Source: Syntrophomonas sp. (GTDB taxonomy: Bacteria > Bacillota > Syntrophomonadia > Syntrophomonadales > Syntrophomonadaceae). From it: a stretch of DNA of 9,021 nucleotides. The stretch spans positions 1 through 9,021 of the forward strand of contig PWPP01000097.1 of assembly GCA_003558625.1 (NCBI GenBank). Reading direction: 5' to 3'. Under the pieces are notes generated by a model. The model saw only the letters and a list, made by a program, of their open reading frames with translations, was not told where the DNA came from and searched no databases. Positions within the stretch are counted from its first letter, which is position 1. The number at the start of each line of letters is the position of its first letter. Position numbers and translations under genes: made by a program. Positions 1-6,467 of this stretch are shown here, in pieces.

Positions 1-389
1 ATTTTCCAATGCTCGCGGTCATCTTCCTGTGGGAAAATCAGGGGCTTGAATTCCTCGGTAAAACCCGGCGGCAGCATATTCACCAGCCGGTCCTTGGCCA
101 CCTCTTCAATCTGGCTGAAAACCTTTTTGATCTCCGGATTAAAATTTTTGATAGGAGTGGCCAAATCCCCGGTGATGATCTCCCCCACTTCATGATAAAC
201 TGCCAGCGCCAGTACCCGCTCGGGATTGACCCCGCCGCCGAATTGCCGGTTTTTAATCACGGCCAGGCCGTGGGCAATCATGGCTACCTGCAGGCTGTGC
301 TCCTGGATATTTTCCGGATTGGTATTGCGCATCAGACCCCAGCGCTGGATCAGTTTCATCCTTGCCATATAGGCAAAAAAATGACTCAT
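1..389 (-). CDS. yfbR: 5'-deoxynucleotidase, YfbR-like HD-domain protein (N-terminal part, cut by window edge)
   Basis: The reading frame from the ATG at 387-389 gives 129 residues and is still open at base 1, so the C-terminus is missing. It begins MSHFFAYMARMKLIQRWGLM and closely follows the E. coli YfbR layout: RW at 16-17, EHS at 30-32, FGGGVNPERV near 50-60, then YHEVGEIITGDLATPIKNFN at 65-84. The family dephosphorylates deoxynucleoside 5'-monophosphates in the cytoplasm (dCMP/dTMP/dUMP salvage and pool control) using a metal held by HD-domain residues. Visible counterparts are H31, H66 and E70. The residue after H66 is Glu (E67), where E. coli has the HD-signature Asp, a conservative change. 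A good Shine-Dalgarno (GGGAGGA) sits just upstream at about 396-402, which supports this start. The copZ-like gene is 115 bases upstream on the same strand; no terminator with a T-tract separates them, so co-transcription is possible. Family assignment is firm from sequence recognition; substrate range is inferred. Confidence 0.88.
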   Translation of the reverse strand, partial: MSHFFAYMARMKLIQRWGLMRNTNPENIQEHSLQVAMIAHGLAVIKNRQFGGGVNPERVLALAVYHEVGEIITGDLATPIKNFNPEIKKVFSQIEEVAKDRLVNMLPPGFTEEFKPLIFPQEDDREHWK

Positions 390-504
390 GCCGTTATTCC
401 TCCCGGCTTACGCCCTTGTCCTTAATGTTAAGGCTCCCTGCCGGTTTAATCATTGCCGGGGCCTTTTATCCACTTGTAATCCTTGTCTTTTCCCCTGGGC
501 TTCC

Positions 505-714
505 TTACTCCAAAACCCGGTACCCTGCTTCTTTAATCCTGTCTTTCACCTGTTTAAGGTCCAAACTCCCGGGATCATAGAGGACCTGCACCAGACCCTG
601 GTCTATAAACACCTCGATCTCCTGCAGCCCCTCCATATCCTTCACACTGTCTACAATCGCCTTTTTACAGTGCTCACAAGACATCCCTTCCACCTGAATA
701 TTGGTCCTGGCCAT
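505..714 (-). CDS. copZ: CopZ-like heavy-metal-associated (HMA) domain metallochaperone
   Basis: This 69-residue protein is one complete ferredoxin-fold HMA domain. It starts MARTNIQVEGMSCEHCKKAI, and the metal-binding GMxCxxC motif gives C13 and C16. The predicted order beta-alpha-beta-beta-alpha-beta fits the usual CopZ length of 68-70 residues. Known members bind Cu(I) in the cytoplasm and pass it to CopA-type P1B ATPases or to the CsoR/CopY regulator; related single domains carry other soft metals, so copper is likely but not proven. The start is supported by GGGAGG about 7 bases upstream of the ATG. No CopA ATPase or CsoR gene is visible in the window, so the chaperone is either a stand-alone gene or its partners lie elsewhere. 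I saw no convincing CsoR operator upstream. The next gene on the same strand is the yfbR-like gene. Confidence 0.88.
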   Translation of the reverse strand: MARTNIQVEGMSCEHCKKAIVDSVKDMEGLQEIEVFIDQGLVQVLYDPGSLDLKQVKDRIKEAGYRVLE

Positions 715-905
715 ATCGGCTCCCTCCCTGTATGTATTTCCTCACCTGCTGAAGGCGGGGTCAAGTCTCATTTCTCCCATAATCCTGTCTATTTTACCAC
801 CTTACAAACCAGATTCTTACGCCGCTTCCCGGTATGCTTTCATTTCTACTGGTGAAAAATCACCGGGCCCGGATCAAATTTGGCTTTTGCGGCCAAACCG
901 GTCAA

Positions 906-948
906 GATAAACAAAAACAGCCCCCGGGAAAGATCAAATGCCCGGGGA
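906..948 (-). terminator. Rho-independent terminator after the QueG-like gene
   Basis: Read on the minus strand, CCCCGGG (947-941) pairs with CCCGGGG (928-922) around a 12-base AT-rich loop. A T-rich tail (GCTGTTTTTGTTTATC) follows. It lies about 36 bases after the stop codon of the QueG-like gene and isolates it from the copZ-like gene downstream. Confidence 0.8.
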
Positions 949-983
949 CAGGGTCCTGTGCAGGAATCGAACAGCTGCTCTCC

Positions 984-1661
984 TTACACCAATTGTCTGC
1001 CCTTGGCTTCCTTGGGAATGGTAAAGGGGCACACTTTAATACATATGCCGCAGACCGGGAATCCTAGTTCCGGGCGCTGGGCAAAGTCCTGGGTCAGCAG
1101 ATTTTTGCATTTCTCAAAATCCAGGGCAGTTTCCCTGCTCTCGGGGTATTTTTCCCAGGAATTGCCGCGAATGGCCTCCACCGGACAGGCTTCCACACAG
1201 CGGGTACATGTACCGCAGCGAAAAGGCACAATGGGATCGGCCTGTAAAGGGGCATTGGTTAACACCGACGCGATGCGGATGCGGCTGCCATACCTGGGAT
1301 TAATCAGCAGCAGGTTTTTTCCGATCCAGCCCAGACCCGCCGCCCGGGCCAGGGCCTTGGCCGATACATGGGCCATCCAGTTCTGTTTATCCAACAGCTG
1401 TGAGGCCGGTATGGCTAAGGCGCGGAAGCCTGCATCGGCAAGTTTTTTCTGGATCAAAAAACCCTGGTGATCCAAAATCTGGTTGGCTACAAAATACTGC
1501 CGGGCATAAAGGGGTGTGGGTGCATCCTCAATCTGGGCAAAAACATCATTGGGAAAAGATATCCCGAAAACAACGGCCCGGCTATAAGGCTGAAGCAAGT
1601 TCTCCGGAATGGTGGGGATACCTGCCACCTCTTTTAAATCAGCCACCCCGATCAGATCCAC
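984..1661 (-). CDS. QueG-like iron-sulfur protein with two [4Fe-4S] clusters (COG1600-type)
   Basis: The 225-residue frame carries the family hallmark GLGWIGKNLLLINPRYGS (109-126), followed by a bacterial-ferredoxin-like region. Cluster ligands are C149, C152, C155 and C159 (CGTCTRCVEACP) and C185, C204, C207 and C211 (CGICIKVCP). This is the core of epoxyqueuosine-reductase-like proteins, but QueG itself is about 350-380 residues, has a C-terminal HEAT-like region and an RDYH-type motif, and binds cobalamin; none of these extras is evident here. I therefore read it as a short QueG relative, a soluble cytoplasmic redox protein of unproven substrate, not a confident queG. The GTG at 1659-1661 is the first standard start codon, yet the conserved N-terminal pattern continues upstream in frame (IKKYAKNQGVDLIGVA), and a strong Shine-Dalgarno sits before an ATA codon at 1713-1715. 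Translation probably begins there, adding 18 residues. A strong terminator follows the gene. Confidence 0.8.
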   Translation of the reverse strand: MDLIGVADLKEVAGIPTIPENLLQPYSRAVVFGISFPNDVFAQIEDAPTPLYARQYFVANQILDHQGFLIQKKLADAGFRALAIPASQLLDKQNWMAHVSAKALARAAGLGWIGKNLLLINPRYGSRIRIASVLTNAPLQADPIVPFRCGTCTRCVEACPVEAIRGNSWEKYPESRETALDFEKCKNLLTQDFAQRPELGFPVCGICIKVCPFTIPKEAKGRQLV

Positions 1662-1712
1662 TCCCTGATTTTTCGCATATTTTTTGATTTTATCCGTGAA
1701 ATTTTTTCCGTC

Positions 1713-1730
1713 TATATGCCCTTCCCCCTT
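1713..1730 (-). promoter_or_regulatory. Shine-Dalgarno and probable non-standard (ATA) start of the QueG-like gene
   Basis: On the minus strand AAGGGGGAAGGG (1730-1719) lies 3-8 bases before an in-frame ATA codon (1715-1713). The next in-frame stop upstream is TAG at 1742-1740, and no ATG, GTG or TTG occurs in frame between it and the GTG at 1661. That GTG has no properly spaced ribosome binding site, because GGGA abuts it. The family-like N-terminal helix lies between ATA and GTG. A sequence error in the A-run at 1703-1708 is the alternative. Confidence 0.45.
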
Positions 1731-1745
1731 TTTCTGTTTCTAGGA

Positions 1746-1937
1746 TCATTGCGATGCTAGCTTAAGCTTAATGCAGCTAAGGTAATGGGTCAACCGATTT
1801 ATCATTTCGAAACCACTAACCACAGAGAACGGACCGGGTTTTCTTTCCGGTGCGGCATAATCCTTGCCGGCACGCCAAATCTTAATGGGGTCATCATCAG
1901 TGACTGTAAACCGGCTGGCAGAGCAGAATTTGGACAC
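1746..1937 (-). CDS. Doubtful 63-codon ORF between glnS and the QueG-like gene
   Basis: A GTG-started frame encodes 63 residues beginning (M)SKFCSASRFTVTDDDP and ending INRLTHYLSCIKLKLASQ. The frame stays open upstream to about the glnS stop codon. The only ribosome-binding candidate is a weak AGGT. I do not recognise a family. The composition is plausible for protein (charged central part, hydrophobic helix-like end), so it could be a small real gene or the remnant of a degraded one. It lies in the roughly 300-base stretch 1662-1972, in which I see no tRNA, no riboswitch I can name, and no terminator for glnS. Treat it as a placeholder. Confidence 0.22.
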   Translation of the reverse strand: MSKFCSASRFTVTDDDPIKIWRAGKDYAAPERKPGPFSVVSGFEMINRLTHYLSCIKLKLASQ

Positions 1938-1972
1938 CGGTTGGACCTGCTTACCTGGCTTTGAAGTCCGGG

Positions 1973-3670
1973 CTATTTATTCTTTTGCTTGGCCCAGGTG
2001 TCGCGCAAAGAAACGGTCCGGTTAAAGACCAGCTTCTGTGGGGTGGAATCCGGTTCATCCACACAGAAATAGCCCTGGCGCAAGAACTGGAACTTCTGGC
2101 CGGGCAGAGCCCGGGCCAGGTTTTTTTCCACCCTGCAATCCTTCAGGATTACCAGGGACTCCGGATTTAGACGATCCCCGGACTCCTGGCCTTCCCCATC
2201 CGGCTCTTCTCCCAGAAACAGGTGGTCATACAGGCGCACCTCCGCCGGCAGGGCGTATTCCGCCGACACCCAGTGCGAGGTCCCTTTTACCTTCCGTCCT
2301 GCCGTGGGACCCCCGCTCCTGGAATCGGGGTCATAGGTGCAGCGTAGCTCCAAGATTTCCCCCGTGCTTTCATCCTTGATCACCTGGTGGCATTTAATGA
2401 TATAGGCACCCTTGAGACGGATTTCCCGTCCCGGGGCCAGGCGGAAAAATTTCTTGGGAGGATCCTCCATAAAATCTTCTTTTTCAATGTATAAATCCCG
2501 GGTAAAGGGCACCTGGCGCCGCCCCATCTCCGGACTTTCCGGATTGTTTTCCACCTCCAGCCACTCAACCTGCTCCGGAGGATAATTTTCGATGACCAGG
2601 CGCAGCGGTTCCAGCACCGCCATCACCCGGGATGCATTGCGGTTAAGGTCTTCCCGGATAACGTGTTCCAGCAGGGCGATATCTACCGTGCTGTTGCGTT
2701 TGGCCACCCCGATCCGGTCGCAGAAATCCCGGATCGCTTCGGGGGTATAGCCTCTTCTCCTTAAGCCTGAAATCGTGGGCATGCGGGGATCATTCCAGCC
2801 CTTGACGTGCCCTTCTTCCACCAGCTGCCTGAGCTTTCTCTTGCTCATCACCGTATAAGTCAGGTTGAGGCGGGCAAATTCAATCTGTTCCGGTTTACCC
2901 CGGGCTTCCCCGGAATAATCGATGTGTTCCAGAACCCAGTCATATAAAGGGCGGTGGTCGGCAAATTCCAGGGTACAGATGGAATGGGTGATCTCTTCCA
3001 GGGCATCGGACAAGGGATGGGCATAATCATACATGGGGTATATACACCAGGCATCCCCGGTGCGATGGTGGTCGGCTTTCATGATGCGGTATAAAACCGG
3101 ATCCCGCATGTTCAAATTGCCCGAATCCATGTCAATTTTTGCCCGCAGCACCCGGGAGCCCTCGGCGAATTCCCCCTCCTTCATGCGTCGGAACAAATCG
3201 AGGTTTTCCTCCCGGGTGCGCCGGCGGTAAGGGCTTTCCCGCCCCGGCTCTGTCAGGGTACCACGGTATTGCCGGATTTCCACGGAACTTAAATCACACA
3301 CATAGGCTTTGCCTGCTCTGATGAGCTGTTGAGCGTATTCATACATTTTATCGAAATAATCCGAAGCATAAAAAAGGCGGTCTTCCCAGTCAAAGCCCAG
3401 CCACCGGACATCCTTTTCAATCGCTTGAACATATTCCACCTCTTCCTTAAGGGGGTTGGTGTCATCAAAGCGCAGGTTACAAAGGCCCCCGTTGGCTACT
3501 GCCAATCCGAAATTCAGGCAGATGGCTTTGGCATGCCCGATATGCAGGTAGCCATTGGGTTCCGGGGGGAAACGGGTATGCACACGGCCCCCGTTTTTGC
3601 CGTTTTTCACATCTTCGGTAATAATATTCTGAATAAAATTAACCGGCCGTTCTGGGTGTATTTCAGTCAT
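1973..3670 (-). CDS. glnS: Glutaminyl-tRNA synthetase (GlnRS)
   Basis: The product is 565 residues, close to the bacterial GlnRS norm of about 550. It charges tRNA-Gln with glutamine using ATP in the cytoplasm. The class I HIGH signature appears as PPEPNGYLHIGHA (35-47), followed by RFDDTNP (68-73) and the GlnRS-type YPMYDYAHPLSDALEEITHS (211-230), which distinguishes it from bacterial GluRS. The KMSKS counterpart is VMSKRK (274-279). The C-terminal half is the beta-barrel anticodon-binding domain, ending AKQKNK. I chose the ATG at 3668-3670, not the TTG two codons upstream, because GAGGAG is 7 bases before this ATG and abuts the TTG region. A good sigma-A promoter lies about 110 bases upstream. 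Many Firmicutes instead make Gln-tRNA by amidation of Glu-tRNA-Gln (GatCAB), so GlnRS here suggests acquisition by transfer, as known for scattered Clostridia. Identification is certain. Confidence 0.97.
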   Translation of the reverse strand: MTEIHPERPVNFIQNIITEDVKNGKNGGRVHTRFPPEPNGYLHIGHAKAICLNFGLAVANGGLCNLRFDDTNPLKEEVEYVQAIEKDVRWLGFDWEDRLFYASDYFDKMYEYAQQLIRAGKAYVCDLSSVEIRQYRGTLTEPGRESPYRRRTREENLDLFRRMKEGEFAEGSRVLRAKIDMDSGNLNMRDPVLYRIMKADHHRTGDAWCIYPMYDYAHPLSDALEEITHSICTLEFADHRPLYDWVLEHIDYSGEARGKPEQIEFARLNLTYTVMSKRKLRQLVEEGHVKGWNDPRMPTISGLRRRGYTPEAIRDFCDRIGVAKRNSTVDIALLEHVIREDLNRNASRVMAVLEPLRLVIENYPPEQVEWLEVENNPESPEMGRRQVPFTRDLYIEKEDFMEDPPKKFFRLAPGREIRLKGAYIIKCHQVIKDESTGEILELRCTYDPDSRSGGPTAGRKVKGTSHWVSAEYALPAEVRLYDHLFLGEEPDGEGQESGDRLNPESLVILKDCRVEKNLARALPGQKFQFLRQGYFCVDEPDSTPQKLVFNRTVSLRDTWAKQKNK

Positions 3671-3677
3671 AAGCAAA

Positions 3678-3683
3678 CTCCTC
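3678..3683 (-). promoter_or_regulatory. Ribosome binding site fixing the glnS start
   Basis: GAGGAG on the minus strand ends 7 bases before the ATG at 3670-3668. This is ideal spacing, while it leaves only one base to the upstream TTG at 3676-3674. It therefore decides for the ATG. Confidence 0.75.
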
Positions 3684-3777
3684 TTTTTATCGATTTATCG
3701 ATACGACACCGGGAAAAACCCATTAAATCCTGCCCGGACCCGGCTCCCGAACATCCAGGGGTTCATCATCTATTACA

Positions 3778-3806
3778 ATTATTAATGAAAAAATACAGAT
3801 TATCAA
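3778..3806 (-). promoter_or_regulatory. Sigma-A-type promoter of glnS
   Basis: On the minus strand TTGATA (3806-3801) and AATAAT (3783-3778) are separated by 17 bases. Each hexamer matches the consensus at five of six positions. Transcription would start near 3771, giving a leader of about 100 bases. The leader holds a small ATCGAT-TT-ATCGAT palindrome (3689-3702), but I see no T-box signature (no specifier stem or conserved T-box sequence). Confidence 0.6.
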
Positions 3807-3860
3807 TCCAAACTTGATGCCCGGCCGCCCTTAATGCTGCTCTTCACCGGTAAACAGGCC

Positions 3861-4058
3861 CTATTTCATATAACAGCGGGCCAGATTTTTCAAAGAGCGA
3901 TTATAAGTCTTTTCAATTTCCGGGGGAAACAGGCAGCCCGGGGCTTCACCCCGCTTTTTATGATACAGGATACACTCACAGCATAAGCCCTTGCGGGAAC
4001 AGGGCTCATAGGTACAGGTACATGCTTTGGTATTCTGCTCCAGCTTACATTCCTGCAT
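3861..4058 (-). CDS. Small nine-cysteine protein, DUF6485-like
   Basis: The 65-residue product starts MQECKLEQNTKACTCTYEPC and has nine cysteines (4, 13, 15, 20, 26, 27, 29, 42, 62). The spaced pattern CTCTYEPCSRKGLCCEC followed by YHKKRGEAPGC and FPPEIEKTYNRS is what I recall for the DUF6485 family of anaerobic bacteria, whose function is unknown. The cysteine spacing suggests binding of zinc or an iron-sulfur cluster; that is inference. It has no signal peptide or membrane segment, so it should be cytoplasmic. The start at 4058 is preferred to an upstream in-frame ATG at 4085, because AAGGAGGT lies exactly 6 bases upstream and falls inside the longer version. It is upstream of glnS on the same strand, but glnS has its own promoter. 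No clear terminator separates them. Confidence 0.75.
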   Translation of the reverse strand: MQECKLEQNTKACTCTYEPCSRKGLCCECILYHKKRGEAPGCLFPPEIEKTYNRSLKNLARCYMK

Positions 4059-4064
4059 ACTCCC

Positions 4065-4072
4065 ACCTCCTT
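4065..4072 (-). promoter_or_regulatory. Full-consensus Shine-Dalgarno fixing the start of the cysteine-rich gene
   Basis: AAGGAGGT on the minus strand is a perfect match to the anti-Shine-Dalgarno of 16S rRNA and lies 6 bases before the ATG at 4058-4056. This shows that the longer frame beginning at 4085 is not the translated form. Confidence 0.75.
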
Positions 4073-4138
4073 CCTGACCAAACATGGGGAAAAAACCGCT
4101 GCCCTATTATTTCTCCACCCCGGCGGCCATCCCTTTTT

Positions 4139-4321
4139 CTAAAACCGTATTTTCTTCCACCCAGGCATTCCCGGGACCAGGACCTGCTGTTGCATATCGA
4201 TTATGTGCAGGTCGGTGCCTATGCCCTTTCTTTTCGGATCACAATAGAAGTTCTCCCAAATGTCATCCGGATCAAATCCTGCTGGCATCAGACCCCGGTC
4301 CCAGGAATCCCGCAAGAACAT
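4139..4321 (-). CDS. Possible short ORF of unknown function
   Basis: The frame encodes 60 residues starting MFLRDSWDRGLMPAGFDPDD and containing NFYCDPKRKGIGTDLHIIDM before a PGMPGWKKIRF end. The acidic-then-basic composition looks more like protein than the overlapping plus-strand frames, which are proline- and serine-rich. A modest GGAG lies 4 bases before the ATG. I do not recognise a family, and no partner gene clarifies it. It occupies most of the gap 4086-4416. Otherwise that gap shows only the start region of the archease operon, with a possible -10 box TATACT at 4363-4368 and no good -35. It could be a real small gene, a remnant, or chance. Confidence 0.35.
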   Translation of the reverse strand: MFLRDSWDRGLMPAGFDPDDIWENFYCDPKRKGIGTDLHIIDMQQQVLVPGMPGWKKIRF

Positions 4322-4416
4322 TAAGCTCCGGCATTGCGACAGTTTTCTTCCATACTATAGGTTATACTTAAAAAAAGACGCGCTTCTGACCACCCCTTTA
4401 AAAAGGAGCTGTTATT

Positions 4417-4842
4417 ATGGAAAAAGATTACTGGGAACATTTTTACCACCAGGCCGATATCGGCATCAGAGGCATCAGCCCCAACAGGGAGGACGCCTTT
4501 GCGCAGGCAGCACTGGCTTTAATCGCGGTCATCACCCCGCCGGAAATGGTCAAACCTTTGTTGGAGGTGGACATACACTGCCAGGAAGAAGATGATGACT
4601 ACCTGTTCTATGCCTGGATTAATGCCATCATATATGAGATAGCCACCCGCAAGATGCTCTTTACCCGCTTCCGGGTTCAAATCAGCCCCGCAGGGGAATT
4701 AACCGCCCGGGCCTGGGGAGAACCCATTGATCCGTCCCGCCACCAACCCACAGTGGAAGTCAAAGGGGCCACCTTCACCTGCCTCAAGGTGGAACAAGAC
4801 CCCACCGGGCTATGGTCGGCCCAGTGTGTAGTAGACGTGTGA
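4417..4842 (+). CDS. Archease, activator of the RNA ligase RtcB
   Basis: The 141-residue length is normal for archease (about 135-145). The family landmarks appear in order: HQADIGIRGIS at 11-21 (usually HTAD), EDAFAQAALALIAVIT at 25-40, an acidic EEDDDYLFYAWINAIIYEI stretch at 56-74, a RFRV strand followed by ARAWGEPIDPSRHQPTVEVKG at 97-117, and the C-terminal VVDV with D140. Archease is a small SHS2-like protein that speeds guanylylation of RtcB and lets it turn over many times; acidic residues D14 and D140 correspond to its metal-site residues. It is directly followed by rtcB after 24 bases, which fixes both annotations. AAGGAG lies 8 bases before the ATG. The Thr-to-Gln change in the HTAD motif is a small oddity. 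The family call is strong; activation of this particular RtcB is inferred from the operon. Confidence 0.9.
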   Translation: MEKDYWEHFYHQADIGIRGISPNREDAFAQAALALIAVITPPEMVKPLLEVDIHCQEEDDDYLFYAWINAIIYEIATRKMLFTRFRVQISPAGELTARAWGEPIDPSRHQPTVEVKGATFTCLKVEQDPTGLWSAQCVVDV

Positions 4843-4866
4843 GAACCCCTAAAAGGAGGTAATAAA

Positions 4867-6297
4867 ATGGACATCAGACAATTGACCCGGGTGCATGAAT
4901 GGAAATGGATCATCCCTGCCACCGGCAAAATGAAGGTGCCCGCGGTTTTTTATGCCAACCAGGCCCTGCTGGAGGACATGGATCAAAAAGTATATGAACA
5001 AATCGTCAATGTGACGACCCTCCCCGGGATTGTAGAAGCGGCCTTTGCCATGCCCGATGCCCACTGGGGCTATGGCTTTCCCATCGGGGGCGTAGCCGCA
5101 TTTGACCCGGAACAGGGCGGGGTGATATCCGCCGGCGGAGTGGGTTTTGACATCGCCTGCGGGGTACGCACCTTGTTAACCGGGCTGACCGCCCAGGATA
5201 TAAACCCCCTGCAGGAACGGGTGGCAGACAGCCTCTTTCGCGACATCCCCGCCGGCCTGGGCAGTACCGGAGATATTCGACTGTCATCTGCGGAAATGGA
5301 TGCCATGCTGGCCGGGGGAGCCCGCTGGGCGGTGCAGCAGGGATACGGAGAAAAAGAAGACCTGGAGCACCTGGAAGAAAAGGGCTGTATGGCCGGAGCC
5401 AGGCCGGATCTGGTATCTGCCCAGGCAAAAAAACGCCAGCGTGATGAGATGGGTACCCTGGGCTCAGGCAATCACTATCTGGAGGTGCAGCAGGTAGCAG
5501 ATATTTATGATCCTGAAGTAGCCCGGGTATTTCAGATTCAAAAGGGAGACATCCTGGTCAGCCTCCACTGTGGCTCCCGGGGCCTGGGCCACCAGATCGG
5601 CAGTGAATATTTAAAGAAAATGGCCCAGACCGCCTCCGGCTACGGTATTGACCTTCCCGACCGGGAACTGGCCTGTTCCCCCATTAAATCACCCCTGGGC
5701 CAGGAGTATTTGGGAGTAATGCGGGCAGCTATAAACTGCGCCATGGCCAACCGGCAGATCATTACCCATCTGACCCGACAGACCCTGGGCCGTCTTTTTC
5801 CGGGGATCAAGCTGAGCCTGCTCTACGACGTGGCCCATAACACCTGTAAAGAAGAAGAACATATCATCCGGGGAAAACCCAAAAATCTCTTCGTGCACCG
5901 CAAAGGAGCAACCAGGGCTTTCGGCCCCGGGCATCCCTCCCTGCCCCCGGCTTTTCAGCAGGTGGGCCAGCCCGTCATCATCGGCGGTACCATGGGGACC
6001 TCTTCTTATATCCTGGTGGGAACCCAAGAAAATATGGAACTCTCCCTGGGCTCTGCCTGTCACGGGGCCGGACGCAGTATGAGCCGCAAACAGGCTTCCA
6101 GGCAGTGGCGGGGAGTGGATATTATCCAGTCCCTGCGGGAGAAAGGCATTATCGTCCGCAGTGTCTCCAAAAAAGGCGTAGCCGAAGAGGCCCCCGATGC
6201 CTACAAAGATGTCAACCAGGTAGTGGATGCAGCCGAACAGGCCCACCTGGTTCGCAGGGTCCTGCGCATGAAACCCCTGGTCTGTATCAAGGGGTAG
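4867..6297 (+). CDS. rtcB: RNA-splicing/repair ligase RtcB (3'-phosphate/2',3'-cyclic phosphate ligase)
   Basis: The 476-residue enzyme joins RNA 3'-phosphate or 2',3'-cyclic phosphate ends to 5'-OH ends, using GTP and Mn2+ through a histidine-GMP intermediate. All expected active-site residues are present: D95 and C98 in GVGFDIACGVR, H203 in GTLGSGNHYLEV, H234 in SLHCGSRGLGHQIG, H324 in DVAHNTCKEE, and the guanylylated histidine H399 in SACHGAGRSMSRKQA. The length matches the typical 470-480 residues, and no intein interrupts it. AAGGAGGT lies 6 bases before the ATG. It forms an operon with the archease gene just upstream. The module probably repairs RNA cleaved by stress ribonucleases or processes tRNA. 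No rtcA or RtcR sigma-54 activator is visible, so its regulation differs from the E. coli rtcBA system. Identification is firm; the physiological substrate is unknown. Confidence 0.97.
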   Translation: MDIRQLTRVHEWKWIIPATGKMKVPAVFYANQALLEDMDQKVYEQIVNVTTLPGIVEAAFAMPDAHWGYGFPIGGVAAFDPEQGGVISAGGVGFDIACGVRTLLTGLTAQDINPLQERVADSLFRDIPAGLGSTGDIRLSSAEMDAMLAGGARWAVQQGYGEKEDLEHLEEKGCMAGARPDLVSAQAKKRQRDEMGTLGSGNHYLEVQQVADIYDPEVARVFQIQKGDILVSLHCGSRGLGHQIGSEYLKKMAQTASGYGIDLPDRELACSPIKSPLGQEYLGVMRAAINCAMANRQIITHLTRQTLGRLFPGIKLSLLYDVAHNTCKEEEHIIRGKPKNLFVHRKGATRAFGPGHPSLPPAFQQVGQPVIIGGTMGTSSYILVGTQENMELSLGSACHGAGRSMSRKQASRQWRGVDIIQSLREKGIIVRSVSKKGVAEEAPDAYKDVNQVVDAAEQAHLVRRVLRMKPLVCIKG

Positions 6298-6355
6298 CGG
6301 GGAAATAGAGATGCGTGGCTGGAAACATAAGGCCCTGGGCCTGGTGCTGCGAAAA

Positions 6356-6386
6356 TTTGCACCCACGCGGGTACTGGGATTGAAAC
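6356..6386 (+). repeat. Solitary element resembling one type I-C CRISPR repeat
   Basis: The 31-base stretch holds GCACCC-ACGC-GGGTAC (a near-perfect hairpin) followed by TGGGATTGAAAC. Type I-C repeats are 31-32 bases with the same plan: a GCACCC/GGGTGC stem ending in GTGGATTGAAAC. Only one copy is visible, with no second repeat about 65 bases away and no cas genes in the window. It also lies inside a doubtful 70-codon plus-strand frame. It is therefore a resemblance, not a CRISPR array. Confidence 0.3.
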
Positions 6387-6467
6387 ACAGAAAACCCTCC
6401 CATGTGCTCTCTCGTTTTATACGTCTGCCGCTTATTGGGTGGGGGCATAAAACCATGAACTGGCCAC

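Noticed and set aside
9..425. 138-codon plus-strand frame at the left edge
   Set aside because: The minus strand encodes a clear YfbR-like protein here, with a ribosome binding site.
430..465. Hairpin between the copZ-like and yfbR-like genes (AAGGCTCC with GGGGCCTT)
   Set aside because: On the minus strand it contains a mismatch and has no T-tract, and on the plus strand there is no gene for it to terminate, so I did not call a terminator.
950..990. tRNA-like GGAATCGAAC string near 963-972
   Set aside because: Only a fragment of a T-arm-like sequence, with no acceptor stem, anticodon arm or D-arm around it.
3684..3777. Possible T-box leader before glnS
   Set aside because: The leader is about 100 bases, too short, and no T-box sequence or antiterminator/terminator pair could be found.
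5689..6456. 255-codon minus-strand frame opposite rtcB
   Set aside because: It lies antisense to the unmistakable RtcB coding sequence with all active-site residues. It is a shadow of GC-rich codon use.
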